Shown: in pieces, positions 8,846-18,012 of the stretch | Layout: each line of letters begins with the position of its first letter | How positions within the stretch are numbered: the first letter of the stretch is position 1 | Assembly: GCA_028288165.1 (NCBI GenBank) | Contig: JAQBOG010000033.1 | Span: 246,000-309,999 of the forward strand | Direction of reading: 5' to 3' | DNA: 64,000 nucleotides | Source: Sphingobacteriales bacterium | Lineage (GTDB): Bacteria; Bacteroidota; Bacteroidia; Sphingobacteriales; Sphingobacteriaceae | Program-made: the position numbers and the translations under genes | The notes under the pieces: model-generated | The model's database searches: none | Told to the model about the DNA's origin: nothing | The model's input: only the letters and a program-made list of their open reading frames with translations

Positions 8846-10765
8846 TTAAACCTTTTTCTTGAGAATCAGTTTCTTTCCGTTGGCTTTAGCAATATTATCA
8901 AAATAGGTCTGCATTTCTGAATATTTTGCGGCAGGAATTACATGATTAACTAGATTAAATTTTGCTTCACTTATAACCTGATTTTTCACAGCATCATAAG
9001 AATATTTCACTTCATAGTTGCCATAAGTGAATTTTAAACTCACGTTCGAAGGCATGGACTCAACTACATAACCTTCGGGAAGATTTATAGTTGTTTTACC
9101 ATATTTCTTCATCGGATGCTCAAAGTAATAATCATTTACCCGTTTTTCTGCAGGAGGAAGCGTGATGTTGCAAATGTTAAATACAGCTGGTTTATAAAAT
9201 TGTTTATCTCCGGTCATTACGTCTGAGAATTTTTCATACTCAAGTTCCAGTTCCATTTCTTTAATTCCTTCTCGATCTTTTGTATGTTTTATCTCAAAAA
9301 AAGACGGTTGTTTTAATCCCAAACTTCCTATAAAAAATTGCTTTTGCTCATCAACTTTAATCCCTGAAACATAATCATACGTATCACGATATTCACCGGA
9401 GGCATTAATTTCAACTTTTGCGACAGCCGAACCATTGGGCATAATTGTTAAATTAACTTCACTTTGAATTTGATTATCCTCCATGTTACTTCTTGGGGTC
9501 TTGACTAATTTACCACCATCCTCTGAAATCAATAATGCATATCTGTTCTCTGTAAACGAACCTAGTTTACCAAATGCTTGAGTTTGGCTTGTACACTCTA
9601 ACCAAATTGTATCCTTTTCGAGCGGGACACACAGTACTATATGATCGAAAGGATCATTTACAAACTTTGGATCTGCAGGCTCCATATTAGCTTTAGCATT
9701 TATAATAGCATAATTAGAGCGAATGTTAACTGCCTTTAATAATGCATACATATAATTAGACAGCGCTTTACAATCGCCATACTTTTTTTGATCAACGAAG
9801 GTCGCAGGGAAAGGTTTCAATCCGCCAATGCCTAATTGAATACTCACATATCTGGTATTCTTTTGCATATATTCATATAGAAACTTTACTTTCGTTTTTT
9901 CAGTTTTGATAGTATCAGTCATTGCTTTTATCTCCGAAATTCGGTTAAGAGGTAGCGTACAAACCTCCTTATTTAAATTCCAGTACCAGTCACCGTAACT
10001 TTTCCATGATTCCAAGTTTCCTTCTAAACCGTCAAACTCAAAAGTATTACATGCAAAATCTATTCTAGATGCAAATCGCCACACAGGCACGCCTTCTTCC
10101 GGTTTATAAGATTTCGTATTTTTAATTTCCCACCTATAGCTTTCCAAATCACCTTCTTTACCTGTAACAGGAAGTATTGATGTATTTCTGTTTTTATATC
10201 TGAAACTTAAAGCTGGGTTAATTAAAACTTTATAGGTGGATTGTTGAACAGACCGTTCAGGGTCCATGAGCTCCCATGCTCCCAAATCAAGATAGCTACT
10301 TTGTGTCTTTTCATAAATAAGTTCAATAGTGATTGGATAGCTTGGAATATCGTGTTGCGCATAGATAAATCTGTAATCGGTTAAGCCCTCCAATGAACTA
10401 GCAGATCTGTCATACATTTCACTTTTCTTATACTTTTTAATCTGCTTCCCCTCACGGTTATAAACAACCATTTCAGCTTTGTTTATATCATCAAATTTTC
10501 TATTATAGAAGATCTGTAAAACGGCTTCATCATCTGCCTTCTCATTCAGAATGGTTATAATACTGTGATGCTTATGCGATATCTTACCTACAGCTTTGAC
10601 TATCAACTCATCAGAAGAATATCTTACCACAGAATTAGCGTCCAGCTTTAATGAATCGGGAATGTTTGCCGATTTGTAAATGTCCGGGGAAATGTCTTGG
10701 GCTAATACAGCATTAAACCTTCCAGTTGCTGTGAGCAAAAGGAAGGATATAATTAATTTTTTCAT
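8846..10765 (-). CDS. DUF3857 / transglutaminase-like secreted protein (paralogue 1)
   Basis: A 639-residue exported protein with an N-terminal signal peptide (MKKLIISFLLLTATG...LAQ). An N-terminal DUF3857 domain is followed by a transglutaminase-like core: YGDCKALSNYM (about 356-366) supplies the catalytic Cys, and NDPFDHIVLCVP the His. The C-terminal part is beta-rich. The frame stays open 25 codons upstream, but the internal ATG gives a proper signal peptide. The function of the family is not established. The upstream neighbour is a paralogue of similar size and layout, so this is a tandem duplication. Confidence 0.82.
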   Translation of the reverse strand: MKKLIISFLLLTATGRFNAVLAQDISPDIYKSANIPDSLKLDANSVVRYSSDELIVKAVGKISHKHHSIITILNEKADDEAVLQIFYNRKFDDINKAEMVVYNREGKQIKKYKKSEMYDRSASSLEGLTDYRFIYAQHDIPSYPITIELIYEKTQSSYLDLGAWELMDPERSVQQSTYKVLINPALSFRYKNRNTSILPVTGKEGDLESYRWEIKNTKSYKPEEGVPVWRFASRIDFACNTFEFDGLEGNLESWKSYGDWYWNLNKEVCTLPLNRISEIKAMTDTIKTEKTKVKFLYEYMQKNTRYVSIQLGIGGLKPFPATFVDQKKYGDCKALSNYMYALLKAVNIRSNYAIINAKANMEPADPKFVNDPFDHIVLCVPLEKDTIWLECTSQTQAFGKLGSFTENRYALLISEDGGKLVKTPRSNMEDNQIQSEVNLTIMPNGSAVAKVEINASGEYRDTYDYVSGIKVDEQKQFFIGSLGLKQPSFFEIKHTKDREGIKEMELELEYEKFSDVMTGDKQFYKPAVFNICNITLPPAEKRVNDYYFEHPMKKYGKTTINLPEGYVVESMPSNVSLKFTYGNYEVKYSYDAVKNQVISEAKFNLVNHVIPAAKYSEMQTYFDNIAKANGKKLILKKKV

Positions 10766-10854
10766 GGAAAATTTTTGTGATAAAAAAACAAGCGTTTCGT
10801 TAAGACCATTTTTGTTATAGCAATTAATCCTGCGGTTCAATTAAGCGCTTTTTA

Positions 10855-12819
10855 TTAGGATTTTTTGAGTACAATTGGCTCATTCAGCATTTCAAACATC
10901 TTTTTGTAGAACTCATGCAAAGCGGCATAATTATCTTTCAGATGCACCGTTTTTTTAAAATCGACATTATAACGTATAGAAATTACGCCGTCTTGCATCA
11001 GAGCGACACGTTTAAACACGATACTTTGATCTGGCGTAACCATCGAGATATTTTTAGGTAATGCATCTACCTTAAAACCAACTGGCACTTTGTATAAACC
11101 AGAGATTAAATACGTACTCATATAGCCAAAATCTATGGCTGTTGATCGATTCTCACCCACAAACGGATTACTTTTTAAACTAGAAAACAGGTTAGGATTC
11201 ACATAGATATAACTCTCATCAGAGCCTGCCAAATCCATTTTAAACTCTATTTTTTGCATCAATGGCAGGGTATCAATGTCTAAATTTTCAAGTTTTAAAG
11301 AACTAATCTTGATGTTGTTATCATTATCCCTTAAGTAATCCTTATACTTTTCTTCGCCATCCCTTTTATAAAATTCGGTGTATTTCAACTTTTTATAACT
11401 GTTACTATTGATAGTCACGGTACCTTCTAAATGGCCATCTGGCTTAATTTCTGCATTTACAAAACTTATATTTCTAACCGTATGAGGTTTGCGTATATAT
11501 GAAATCGAAAACACTTTATTGTCCTTGTCAACATATAAGCCATTTGAGTTAAGAAGATCTTCTGGAATTTCATTATAAGGTTGGTACTTATTTGTCGCAT
11601 CCAAATAATAAGCTAACGTACTATCAACGGGGATGTAAGTAATGGTTTTATTAAACTGCCTTAAACCTGGATAAGCTACGTTTATTTTGCCGTTATCTTT
11701 GGTACTTACAATCATTGGGTAAGCTTTCACACCCGATTCTTTTAATAGGCGGTATACTATTAGATTAATTTCTGTAGAGTTTCCAACTTTCTTTTCCCAT
11801 GCTTTAGCTGTTCCATCATTGGTATACCAGATATCAGATCCATTCCATTTCATTGTATTTCTTACCTCATTGAAGATGTAAGCAATTCTGTCCGCATTCG
11901 TTTTCATTGCCATCGCTTTCGCGATAATTACGTCTTCTCCAGACAATTTTTTTCTAAACTGCTTACCAAAATCCTCATCATCTGCTAAAGCGCCTCCTAC
12001 TTTTGGCCATGTATCGTTTAAACTTCTAACAAAGCCGCGTGGCGGGCGGATCGTGGTGAGCTGAAACTTAACACTTTCTAAATTATCAGCTCTTGATGTC
12101 ATATATGGTTCATCAATAAGTGAGGGAATGTTAGCTAATGCCCTGATATCTTTCTCTTCATTATAAAGCAAGGCATCAGTACCTCCACCTGAGCTCCTTG
12201 ATTCAGTTTTGTGCACATTTTTATCATACGCTTTCGAAGTATGAGTTTGGGTTTTGTAATAGAAATATTCTGGAATACTAGTGGTAAGTTGTGAATACTT
12301 AACTGGTATATTACTTTGAAAATACCAGTTAGGGAAATTACCAAGAGCAGGAGTACTTAATTTATATTTGTATTCAATGATAGAACCTGCCTGAACGTTA
12401 GGGAAAGAAAAAGAGATCGCTGACCTGCTTTTATCTATTACTTCATTAAAAATGGTTTTTTTATCGACTTTAAAAATTTGAGGTTTACCGTCAACTAAAT
12501 TAATTGTTTGAGCTTGTAAACCCGTAAGATCTTCTAGTTTATTACCACCCCAATATTCAAGGTGGATATTTGCCTCACCTTTCCCCTTTTCGTTAAGAAT
12601 CTTTATTCTTTTGTGAACTTCAAAAACAATATCAAAGTTTTGATCGAAATACGCTTCACCTTTATTAAAGAGATACATCGCATTTGCATCCTTCTCAAAA
12701 GCGCATTCTTTCATTTCGAGATCTCCTATCTCTACTTTGCCGAAAGATTGAATTTCATTTTGAGCCTCAGCCTGAAAAGTTGCCAAAAGGGCAAAAACAA
12801 TAGGGTAAAGTTTTTTCAT
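10855..12819 (-). CDS. DUF3857 / transglutaminase-like secreted protein (paralogue 2)
   Basis: A 654-residue exported protein: signal peptide (MKKLYPIVFALLATFQAEAQ), DUF3857 domain, a transglutaminase-like region around residues 300-400, and a beta-rich C-terminus ending EFYKKMFEMLNEPIVLKKS. The core here reads VGNSTEINLIVYRLLK where paralogue 1 has YGDCKALSNYM, so the catalytic Cys appears replaced by Ser or Thr. This suggests the domain is not a classical transglutaminase. A decayed third copy lies directly upstream at about 12957-13345. Confidence 0.8.
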   Translation of the reverse strand: MKKLYPIVFALLATFQAEAQNEIQSFGKVEIGDLEMKECAFEKDANAMYLFNKGEAYFDQNFDIVFEVHKRIKILNEKGKGEANIHLEYWGGNKLEDLTGLQAQTINLVDGKPQIFKVDKKTIFNEVIDKSRSAISFSFPNVQAGSIIEYKYKLSTPALGNFPNWYFQSNIPVKYSQLTTSIPEYFYYKTQTHTSKAYDKNVHKTESRSSGGGTDALLYNEEKDIRALANIPSLIDEPYMTSRADNLESVKFQLTTIRPPRGFVRSLNDTWPKVGGALADDEDFGKQFRKKLSGEDVIIAKAMAMKTNADRIAYIFNEVRNTMKWNGSDIWYTNDGTAKAWEKKVGNSTEINLIVYRLLKESGVKAYPMIVSTKDNGKINVAYPGLRQFNKTITYIPVDSTLAYYLDATNKYQPYNEIPEDLLNSNGLYVDKDNKVFSISYIRKPHTVRNISFVNAEIKPDGHLEGTVTINSNSYKKLKYTEFYKRDGEEKYKDYLRDNDNNIKISSLKLENLDIDTLPLMQKIEFKMDLAGSDESYIYVNPNLFSSLKSNPFVGENRSTAIDFGYMSTYLISGLYKVPVGFKVDALPKNISMVTPDQSIVFKRVALMQDGVISIRYNVDFKKTVHLKDNYAALHEFYKKMFEMLNEPIVLKKS

Positions 12820-12956
12820 TTACTTTAGATTTAAAAACAACCTTTAAATGTAACAAGAATATCGTCATTAAGATACTTTTTAATGTGAGAGGTATATATT
12901 AATGAGTAATCGGTTAGTTCATCGATTATTTTTAAAACACAATTAAGAATTAAAGT

Positions 12957-13345
12957 TTTTTAAGAACAATTTGCTCGCCTAATCGCTCAAACATCTTTTT
13001 ATAGAATTCTCTCAAATCACAGTAGTCTTCTTTGAAGAGAAAAGTCCTTTTTTTATTCTACTGTAATTTTTATGGAATGCTGTTATTAGATTCGGAGGGT
13101 ATTGTTTTAAAACTCATGTCTTTATCAGGAGTCACCAAAGAAATATCTCCAAGAAGCGCTTTGACTTTAAAACCCCTGGGAATTTTGTACAAACCTAGTG
13201 TGATAACATTACTTTTATATCCTAAATGGACATCATATTTCGGTTTTCACTTACAAAGGGGTTGCTTTCAGGATATAGATATTGGTCATCTAAACTGGCT
13301 TTCCCAGCGATGCCAATCATAGTCATATAAAAATGTTGTTTACTT
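12957..13345 (-). pseudogene. Decayed C-terminal remnant of a third DUF3857 paralogue
   Basis: Reading the minus strand in shifting frames gives segments that align with the last 120 or so residues of the neighbouring paralogue. ESNPFVSENR matches KSNPFVGENR; GLYKIPRGFKVKAL matches GLYKVPVGFKVDAL; SLVTPDK matches SMVTPDQ; and DYCDLREFYKKMFERLGEQI matches NYAALHEFYKKMFEMLNEPI. The segments are separated by in-frame stops and at least two frameshifts, and no upstream part of the gene remains. It cannot encode a functional protein. Confidence 0.88.
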
Positions 13346-13361
13346 AAAAAAGGAATAAAAA

Positions 13362-13400
13362 ACACGCAGGCCGCCATAAGGGGGGTTGGCACCTACGTGT
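13362..13400 (-). terminator. Strong minus-strand hairpin terminator, attenuator-like
   Basis: The RNA arm ACACGUAGGUGCC pairs with GGCGGCCUGCGUGU through 13 bp with two G-U pairs and one bulged G. The loop is C-rich, and a T-tract on the minus strand follows. The G-U pairs favour a minus-strand transcript. It lies 310 bases downstream of gnd and directly upstream of the DUF3857 remnant. It may end the gnd transcript, or it may be the relic of an amino-acid attenuator (see findings). Confidence 0.75.
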
Positions 13401-13713
13401 AATAAAATAGAATAAAACCGTTTACTAGACGCACTAATAAAAACGAACAAGAACTATTATTATTAGTATTCTATTACTTCTTTAGGGAAGAATATAAACC
13501 CATTGACACACAAATCATATGGGGTTCAGTTATCATTCAAAACCATATATTATTACAAAGCGTTACTGTTATAAAGTCCAGTTTACTGGATGAAGGTTAT
13601 TTCTTCTGCATTGAAGCATTTAATATTTATCCAATTTCTCATCTTGAATATTATCAGAAACTCCCTTCATCCATACCGTATCTTGGCCAATCAGTGCCTT
13701 TATAAACTATATT

Positions 13714-14670
13714 TTACTTTTTAATATCCGGGAAACCACCCACACGTCCATACCGTCTTTCGTACTCAATACCAGCATCTGGGCCGAACGGATGACCGCC
13801 AAATCCATTGCGCATCATCGCTATTGACTTTGCCCATGTATTTACAGAATCTCTCGATGCAATTAGCTGCATAACAGAAGTTGCAATAACCGGAATTGAA
13901 ACTTCCATTTGCATGGCATCATTTACTAACCAGTTTACTTCACCTGTGTCATCAATATATGACGGTACATTAAAACCTTGTTTTTCATCATACAATTGCT
14001 TCATTAGCTCAATTAACCATGATCTTACAACCGACCCATTATTCCAGGTTAACAGTATCTCGCTAATATTTAGAGGCTCGCGATATTTGGATAACAGATC
14101 CATTCCTTCTCCAATTGCCTGTAACATTCCAAACTCAATTCCATTATGCACTAATTTCACATAGTGTCCTGATCCTGAAGGACCAGTATGGGTGTAACCA
14201 TTTGCAACAGCCATTGTTTTGAAGAAATTTTCTAGTTGCTTAACCGCTACTTCTTCGCCTCCAACCATGAAGCACGCACCATTACGGGCTCCTGTAACGC
14301 CGCCGCTGGTTCCGCAATCAATTAGATAAATATCTTTTGATTTTAGTTTCTCAGCTCTTCTTATTGAATCGCCCCAATAAGAATTACCTCCATCAATTAT
14401 TATATCACCTTCGGATAAAACTGCCGTTAGCTCTTCAAGAACATTATCTATTGCTGCACCTGCCGGGATATAAACCATTACTTTTCTTGGTCTATCCAAC
14501 TTAGCCACTAGCTCTTGTAAACTGTTAACCAGTTCTAAATTTGGCTGTGCCAGATTTTCGGGTAAATATTTATCGTACCCAATAATTTTAAAGCCTTTTT
14601 CCGCAGCCTGTAATGCCAGGTTACTTCCCATTTTACCAAGGCCAACGATGCCAATTTTTTCTACACTCAT
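13714..14670 (-). CDS. gnd: 6-phosphogluconate dehydrogenase, decarboxylating (short form)
   Basis: Oxidises 6-phosphogluconate to ribulose-5-phosphate and CO2 with NAD(P). At 318 residues it is the short (GndA/YqeC-type) form rather than the 470-residue one. The N-terminal Rossmann motif is GLGKMGSNLA (residues 10-19). DGGNSYWGDS (about 93) and CGTSGGVTGARNG (about 119) are substrate-site motifs, and HYVKLVHNGIE (about 169) carries the catalytic Lys. Together with the divergent AraC regulator and the nearby gluconate permease it suggests a gluconate catabolic block, though no gluconokinase is seen here. Confidence 0.92.
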   Translation of the reverse strand: MSVEKIGIVGLGKMGSNLALQAAEKGFKIIGYDKYLPENLAQPNLELVNSLQELVAKLDRPRKVMVYIPAGAAIDNVLEELTAVLSEGDIIIDGGNSYWGDSIRRAEKLKSKDIYLIDCGTSGGVTGARNGACFMVGGEEVAVKQLENFFKTMAVANGYTHTGPSGSGHYVKLVHNGIEFGMLQAIGEGMDLLSKYREPLNISEILLTWNNGSVVRSWLIELMKQLYDEKQGFNVPSYIDDTGEVNWLVNDAMQMEVSIPVIATSVMQLIASRDSVNTWAKSIAMMRNGFGGHPFGPDAGIEYERRYGRVGGFPDIKK

Positions 14671-14957
14671 ATCAAATACAATTAAGATTTAAGGCTCATG
14701 TTAAGCAGGGTATAACCTTTATCTCATAAACCCACACAAATAAAATGAAGTTTTTTCACTCTGTTTGTATCTATAAAAAAATAGAATTTGTTTATTGGTT
14801 CAAATTTCGGATATGCAAATTAAAACACGATTTGTTGAATGATGTTTTATAATTTTTACAATATAGTGTGCTATATTAACATTTCCTTAAGTTATGATAT
14901 TGCTTGTTTCCATTAAACATATATTAGTTTAATAAACCGTTTAATCCTCCTCATTAA

Positions 14958-15833
14958 ATGAAAGCTACACTGAAGAAAGTAACTCCTAATCCTGAGCAAT
15001 CTTTCAGCATTCGTAAAGACATCGGACAAAATATGCTCAATGATTGGCATTATCATCCCGAGTGTGAATTGCTATATATTAAAAGAAGTTCTGGAACCTG
15101 TTTAATTGGTGATTTTATAGGTCACTTTCAAAGTGGCGATACCATTTTATTTGGCTCAAACCTTCCACATACGTTCAGGCATGAATATGAATACATTGAA
15201 AAGAGGGATGAAACTGCAGGAGAATCTGTTGTAATCTTGTTTATGCGTGAGACTTTTGGATCGGCTTTTTTAAACCTTCCGGAAATTAAAGAAATAGTTA
15301 AGCTACTGAATATCGCTAACTTAGGTTTGAAACTTCAGGGTGAAACCCGAAAGTTAGTTGCAGAAATTGCTGATAAGATGTTAAATGTATCTCCAAGTAA
15401 ACGACTTATTTATTTACTATCGGCACTAGAGATTATTGCAACAACCAAAGAGTATACTATTCTATCGTCAAACGGATTTACGAACGGATGTAATACATCA
15501 GATGGCGATCGAATGAAAGTTATATTCGATTATACGTTTAACAATTATCATAATAAAATAACACTTGAAGAAGTAGCGACTTTGCTAAAAATGGCCAAAC
15601 ATTCGTTCTGCAGGTATTTTAGAAGCAAAACGAAGAAAACGTATGTACAATTTTTAATGGAGGTAAGAATAGGGCATGCTTGCCGTTTATTAGTGGAAGA
15701 AGATTTAAATGTTGCGGAAGTTAGCTATTCTTGCGGATACAACAATATTTCACATTTGTATCACCAATTTAAAGCAATTACCTCTAAAAAGCCGCTAGAA
15801 TATAAAAACGATTACTTAAATAGTCGGGTTTAA
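14958..15833 (+). CDS. AraC-family transcriptional regulator with cupin sensor domain
   Basis: A 291-residue regulator. The N-terminal cupin region (WHYHPECELLYI at about 31-42, then LFGSNLPHTFRHE) probably binds a small ligand. The C-terminal part from about 185 has the two helix-turn-helix motifs of AraC proteins (LEEVATLLKMAKHSFCRYFR and VAEVSYSCGYNNISHLYHQF). It is divergent from gnd and convergent with the gluconate permease, so control of gluconate genes is a reasonable inference. Its stop is only 32 bases from the permease stop. Confidence 0.88.
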   Translation: MKATLKKVTPNPEQSFSIRKDIGQNMLNDWHYHPECELLYIKRSSGTCLIGDFIGHFQSGDTILFGSNLPHTFRHEYEYIEKRDETAGESVVILFMRETFGSAFLNLPEIKEIVKLLNIANLGLKLQGETRKLVAEIADKMLNVSPSKRLIYLLSALEIIATTKEYTILSSNGFTNGCNTSDGDRMKVIFDYTFNNYHNKITLEEVATLLKMAKHSFCRYFRSKTKKTYVQFLMEVRIGHACRLLVEEDLNVAEVSYSCGYNNISHLYHQFKAITSKKPLEYKNDYLNSRV

Positions 15834-15865
15834 ATTAGATAAAAGAAACACTAGCAAGGTTAATA

Positions 15866-17179
15866 TTACACAAAAAGATTCAACAAGAGAACACCGGCCA
15901 AACCGCAAACTGCAACGATAGATTCCATTGCAGACCATGATTTAAGTGTATCTTTTATACTAAGATTAAAGTATTCTTTAAACAGCCAAAATCCCGAATC
16001 GGTAACGTGAGAGAAAGCAAGACTCCCTGCACCGATTGATAGAACCATTAAGTTTGGATTGATATGGGTTTGTACCATTAGCGGAGCTATAATACCTGCC
16101 GTGGTTAAACCGGCAACGGTAGCCGATCCCAAACAGGCTCGGATTAAAGCAGCAATTAGCCACCCTAAAACTAAGGGATGCAAATTTATATGTTGCAGTT
16201 GTTGCCCTATTTCTGTGTTTACACCGCTATCTGTGAAAACTTGTTTAAAGGATCCTGCACCAGCAATAATCAACAATATAATCGAAATGTCTTTGACTGC
16301 ATCGCCATAAATAGACATGATATCTTTCATCTTTTTACCTTGCCCTATCCCTAAAGAAAATGTACCAACTGCCAATGCTATTATCATTACGATAGGCCCT
16401 TCACCTATAAATGAATTTGCTTTCAACAAGGTGGTTGCCGAGGGTAACAGATATGGAATGAGGGTAGTTAACATCAACAATATTACAGGCAAGAGTGCTG
16501 TAATAAAACTATTGAAGGCTCCAGGCAATTGTTCTGCAGGTAAATCTTCGGGCTGAAATGTTTTTAAAGGAACGGATTTTATTTTTTTTAGGGTTTGAGA
16601 AAATATCGGTCCAGCGATAATAATGGTTGGGATAGCGACGACCAAACCATATAACAGCGTTATGCCCATATTGCCTTTAAATTGAACCACAAGCGCTACA
16701 GGTGATGGATGCGGGGGCAAAAATCCGTGGGTAACAGATAAGGCAGCTAACATGGGTAAACCAATATAAACTGCAGGAAGTTTGTACTTATAAACCACCG
16801 AAAAAATCAGGGGCACCATTAATACAAAGCCAATTCCATAAAATAGAGGTATTCCGATAATAAATCCGGTTACAACCAAGGCCCATTGAATGTACCTCTC
16901 TCCAAAGGCATTCATCATAACCGTTGCAATTTTCTGGGCCGCTCCGCTGCTTGCCACTAGTTTACCTAACATTGCACCAAGGCAAATTATAATAACCAAC
17001 GAACCAAGGGTATCTCCGATTCCTTTTTGAACAGACGTGGTAATTTTTTCTATTGGAATGCCTAAAAATAATCCAGCTATGATGGAAACAATTAAAAAGG
17101 CTAAAAATGGATTAAGCTGACACCATGTTATCAGTAATATCAATAAAATGATACAGCTTAAAATTATAAGTAAGGTCAT
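15866..17179 (-). CDS. gntP: Gluconate:H+ symporter, GntP family
   Basis: A 437-residue inner-membrane permease with about twelve hydrophobic helices. GntP-family features include GLFLGIPIEKI near residue 36 and HGFLPPHPSPVALV near 150, the latter holding conserved family residues. It would import gluconate or a related aldonate. Context with gnd and an AraC regulator supports a sugar-acid substrate, but the exact one cannot be read from sequence. Repeated GTATACTA/TAGTATAC half-sites lie just upstream of the start. Confidence 0.88.
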   Translation of the reverse strand: MTLLIILSCIILLILLITWCQLNPFLAFLIVSIIAGLFLGIPIEKITTSVQKGIGDTLGSLVIIICLGAMLGKLVASSGAAQKIATVMMNAFGERYIQWALVVTGFIIGIPLFYGIGFVLMVPLIFSVVYKYKLPAVYIGLPMLAALSVTHGFLPPHPSPVALVVQFKGNMGITLLYGLVVAIPTIIIAGPIFSQTLKKIKSVPLKTFQPEDLPAEQLPGAFNSFITALLPVILLMLTTLIPYLLPSATTLLKANSFIGEGPIVMIIALAVGTFSLGIGQGKKMKDIMSIYGDAVKDISIILLIIAGAGSFKQVFTDSGVNTEIGQQLQHINLHPLVLGWLIAALIRACLGSATVAGLTTAGIIAPLMVQTHINPNLMVLSIGAGSLAFSHVTDSGFWLFKEYFNLSIKDTLKSWSAMESIVAVCGLAGVLLLNLFV

Positions 17180-17318
17180 GATGTGTATACTAAAAGCTCG
17201 GTTTACTTGATTAGGATTATGCTAGTATACAAATAAAGAAATGTTCTTACCAAAGTAATTTTAGTATAACAACAAAAGAATGCGGAATATTAACCTGGCA
17301 AGAAGATTTTTGAAGCTT

Positions 17319-17984
17319 TTAATGGCAATTTTCTTCAATAAACTTATCGGCTTTAGAGCTGCCCAATCTACGTATGGTAAGGTAGTCATCACATGCACTT
17401 TCCGGATCGCCTTGTTTCAATTTCCGGTTAGCTTGTTTAAGCAATTGATTTATGTACCTTTCATCATAGCCCAATTGTGATTTTAGCGCAATTATACGTC
17501 CCTCTTCCCAAGGATTATACTCGCCTTTAGCCTTTTTTTCGTAGAAGTTAAAAATAGCAAAACTTAAACTTTGCTGAGCTTTATAAGCTGCTATTGCCTT
17601 CTGGAAATTCTCAGGAGAATTCCTTTCGCACTCGACCATTTTTAGGGAAAAATTAACAGGAAGTACCAAATAATCGGTGGTGTCATGTGAAGATGGAACC
17701 ACCCACTTTCCACTTGTTAATCTTATTATTCTTAAAGCTTCGTCATCTAAATCGATACCAAAGCCTTTGGTTACATGAGAGTCAAAAACCTGACCCTTTC
17801 TATTTAGCTTAAAGCTGACATTGACAGTACCATGCAAACAATTTTGCCTGGAGTATTCCGGATAAATTAAGTTGTGAGATACAAATAAAGCTAACGCTCT
17901 TTCGCCACCCTTAAAACGAGGATGATCTGAGTTGAATAAGGTAAATATTTGTAATATGTAGATTAAGACAAGGTTAGTTATCAT
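17319..17984 (-). CDS. TonB C-terminal domain protein
   Basis: A 221-residue protein with an N-terminal hydrophobic segment (about residues 2-17). The central region FVSHNLIYPEYSRQNCLHGT and FKLNRKGQVFDSHVTKGFG is characteristic of a TonB C-terminal (TonB_C) fold. An 80-residue alpha-helical tail follows. It lacks the Pro-rich linker of true TonB, so it is probably a TonB_C-containing periplasmic protein rather than the main energy transducer. No partner receptor is adjacent. Confidence 0.72.
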   Translation of the reverse strand: MITNLVLIYILQIFTLFNSDHPRFKGGERALALFVSHNLIYPEYSRQNCLHGTVNVSFKLNRKGQVFDSHVTKGFGIDLDDEALRIIRLTSGKWVVPSSHDTTDYLVLPVNFSLKMVECERNSPENFQKAIAAYKAQQSLSFAIFNFYEKKAKGEYNPWEEGRIIALKSQLGYDERYINQLLKQANRKLKQGDPESACDDYLTIRRLGSSKADKFIEENCH

Positions 17985-18012
17985 GAATCTAATTTAGCGA
18001 ATTCCCTTCATA

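Noticed and set aside
13032..13322. Plus-strand open frame of 96 codons
   Set aside because: It is antisense to the decayed DUF3857 remnant, whose minus-strand translation matches the paralogue.
17280..17480. Plus-strand frame of 66 codons
   Set aside because: Antisense to the TonB C-terminal protein, with no promoter or family features.
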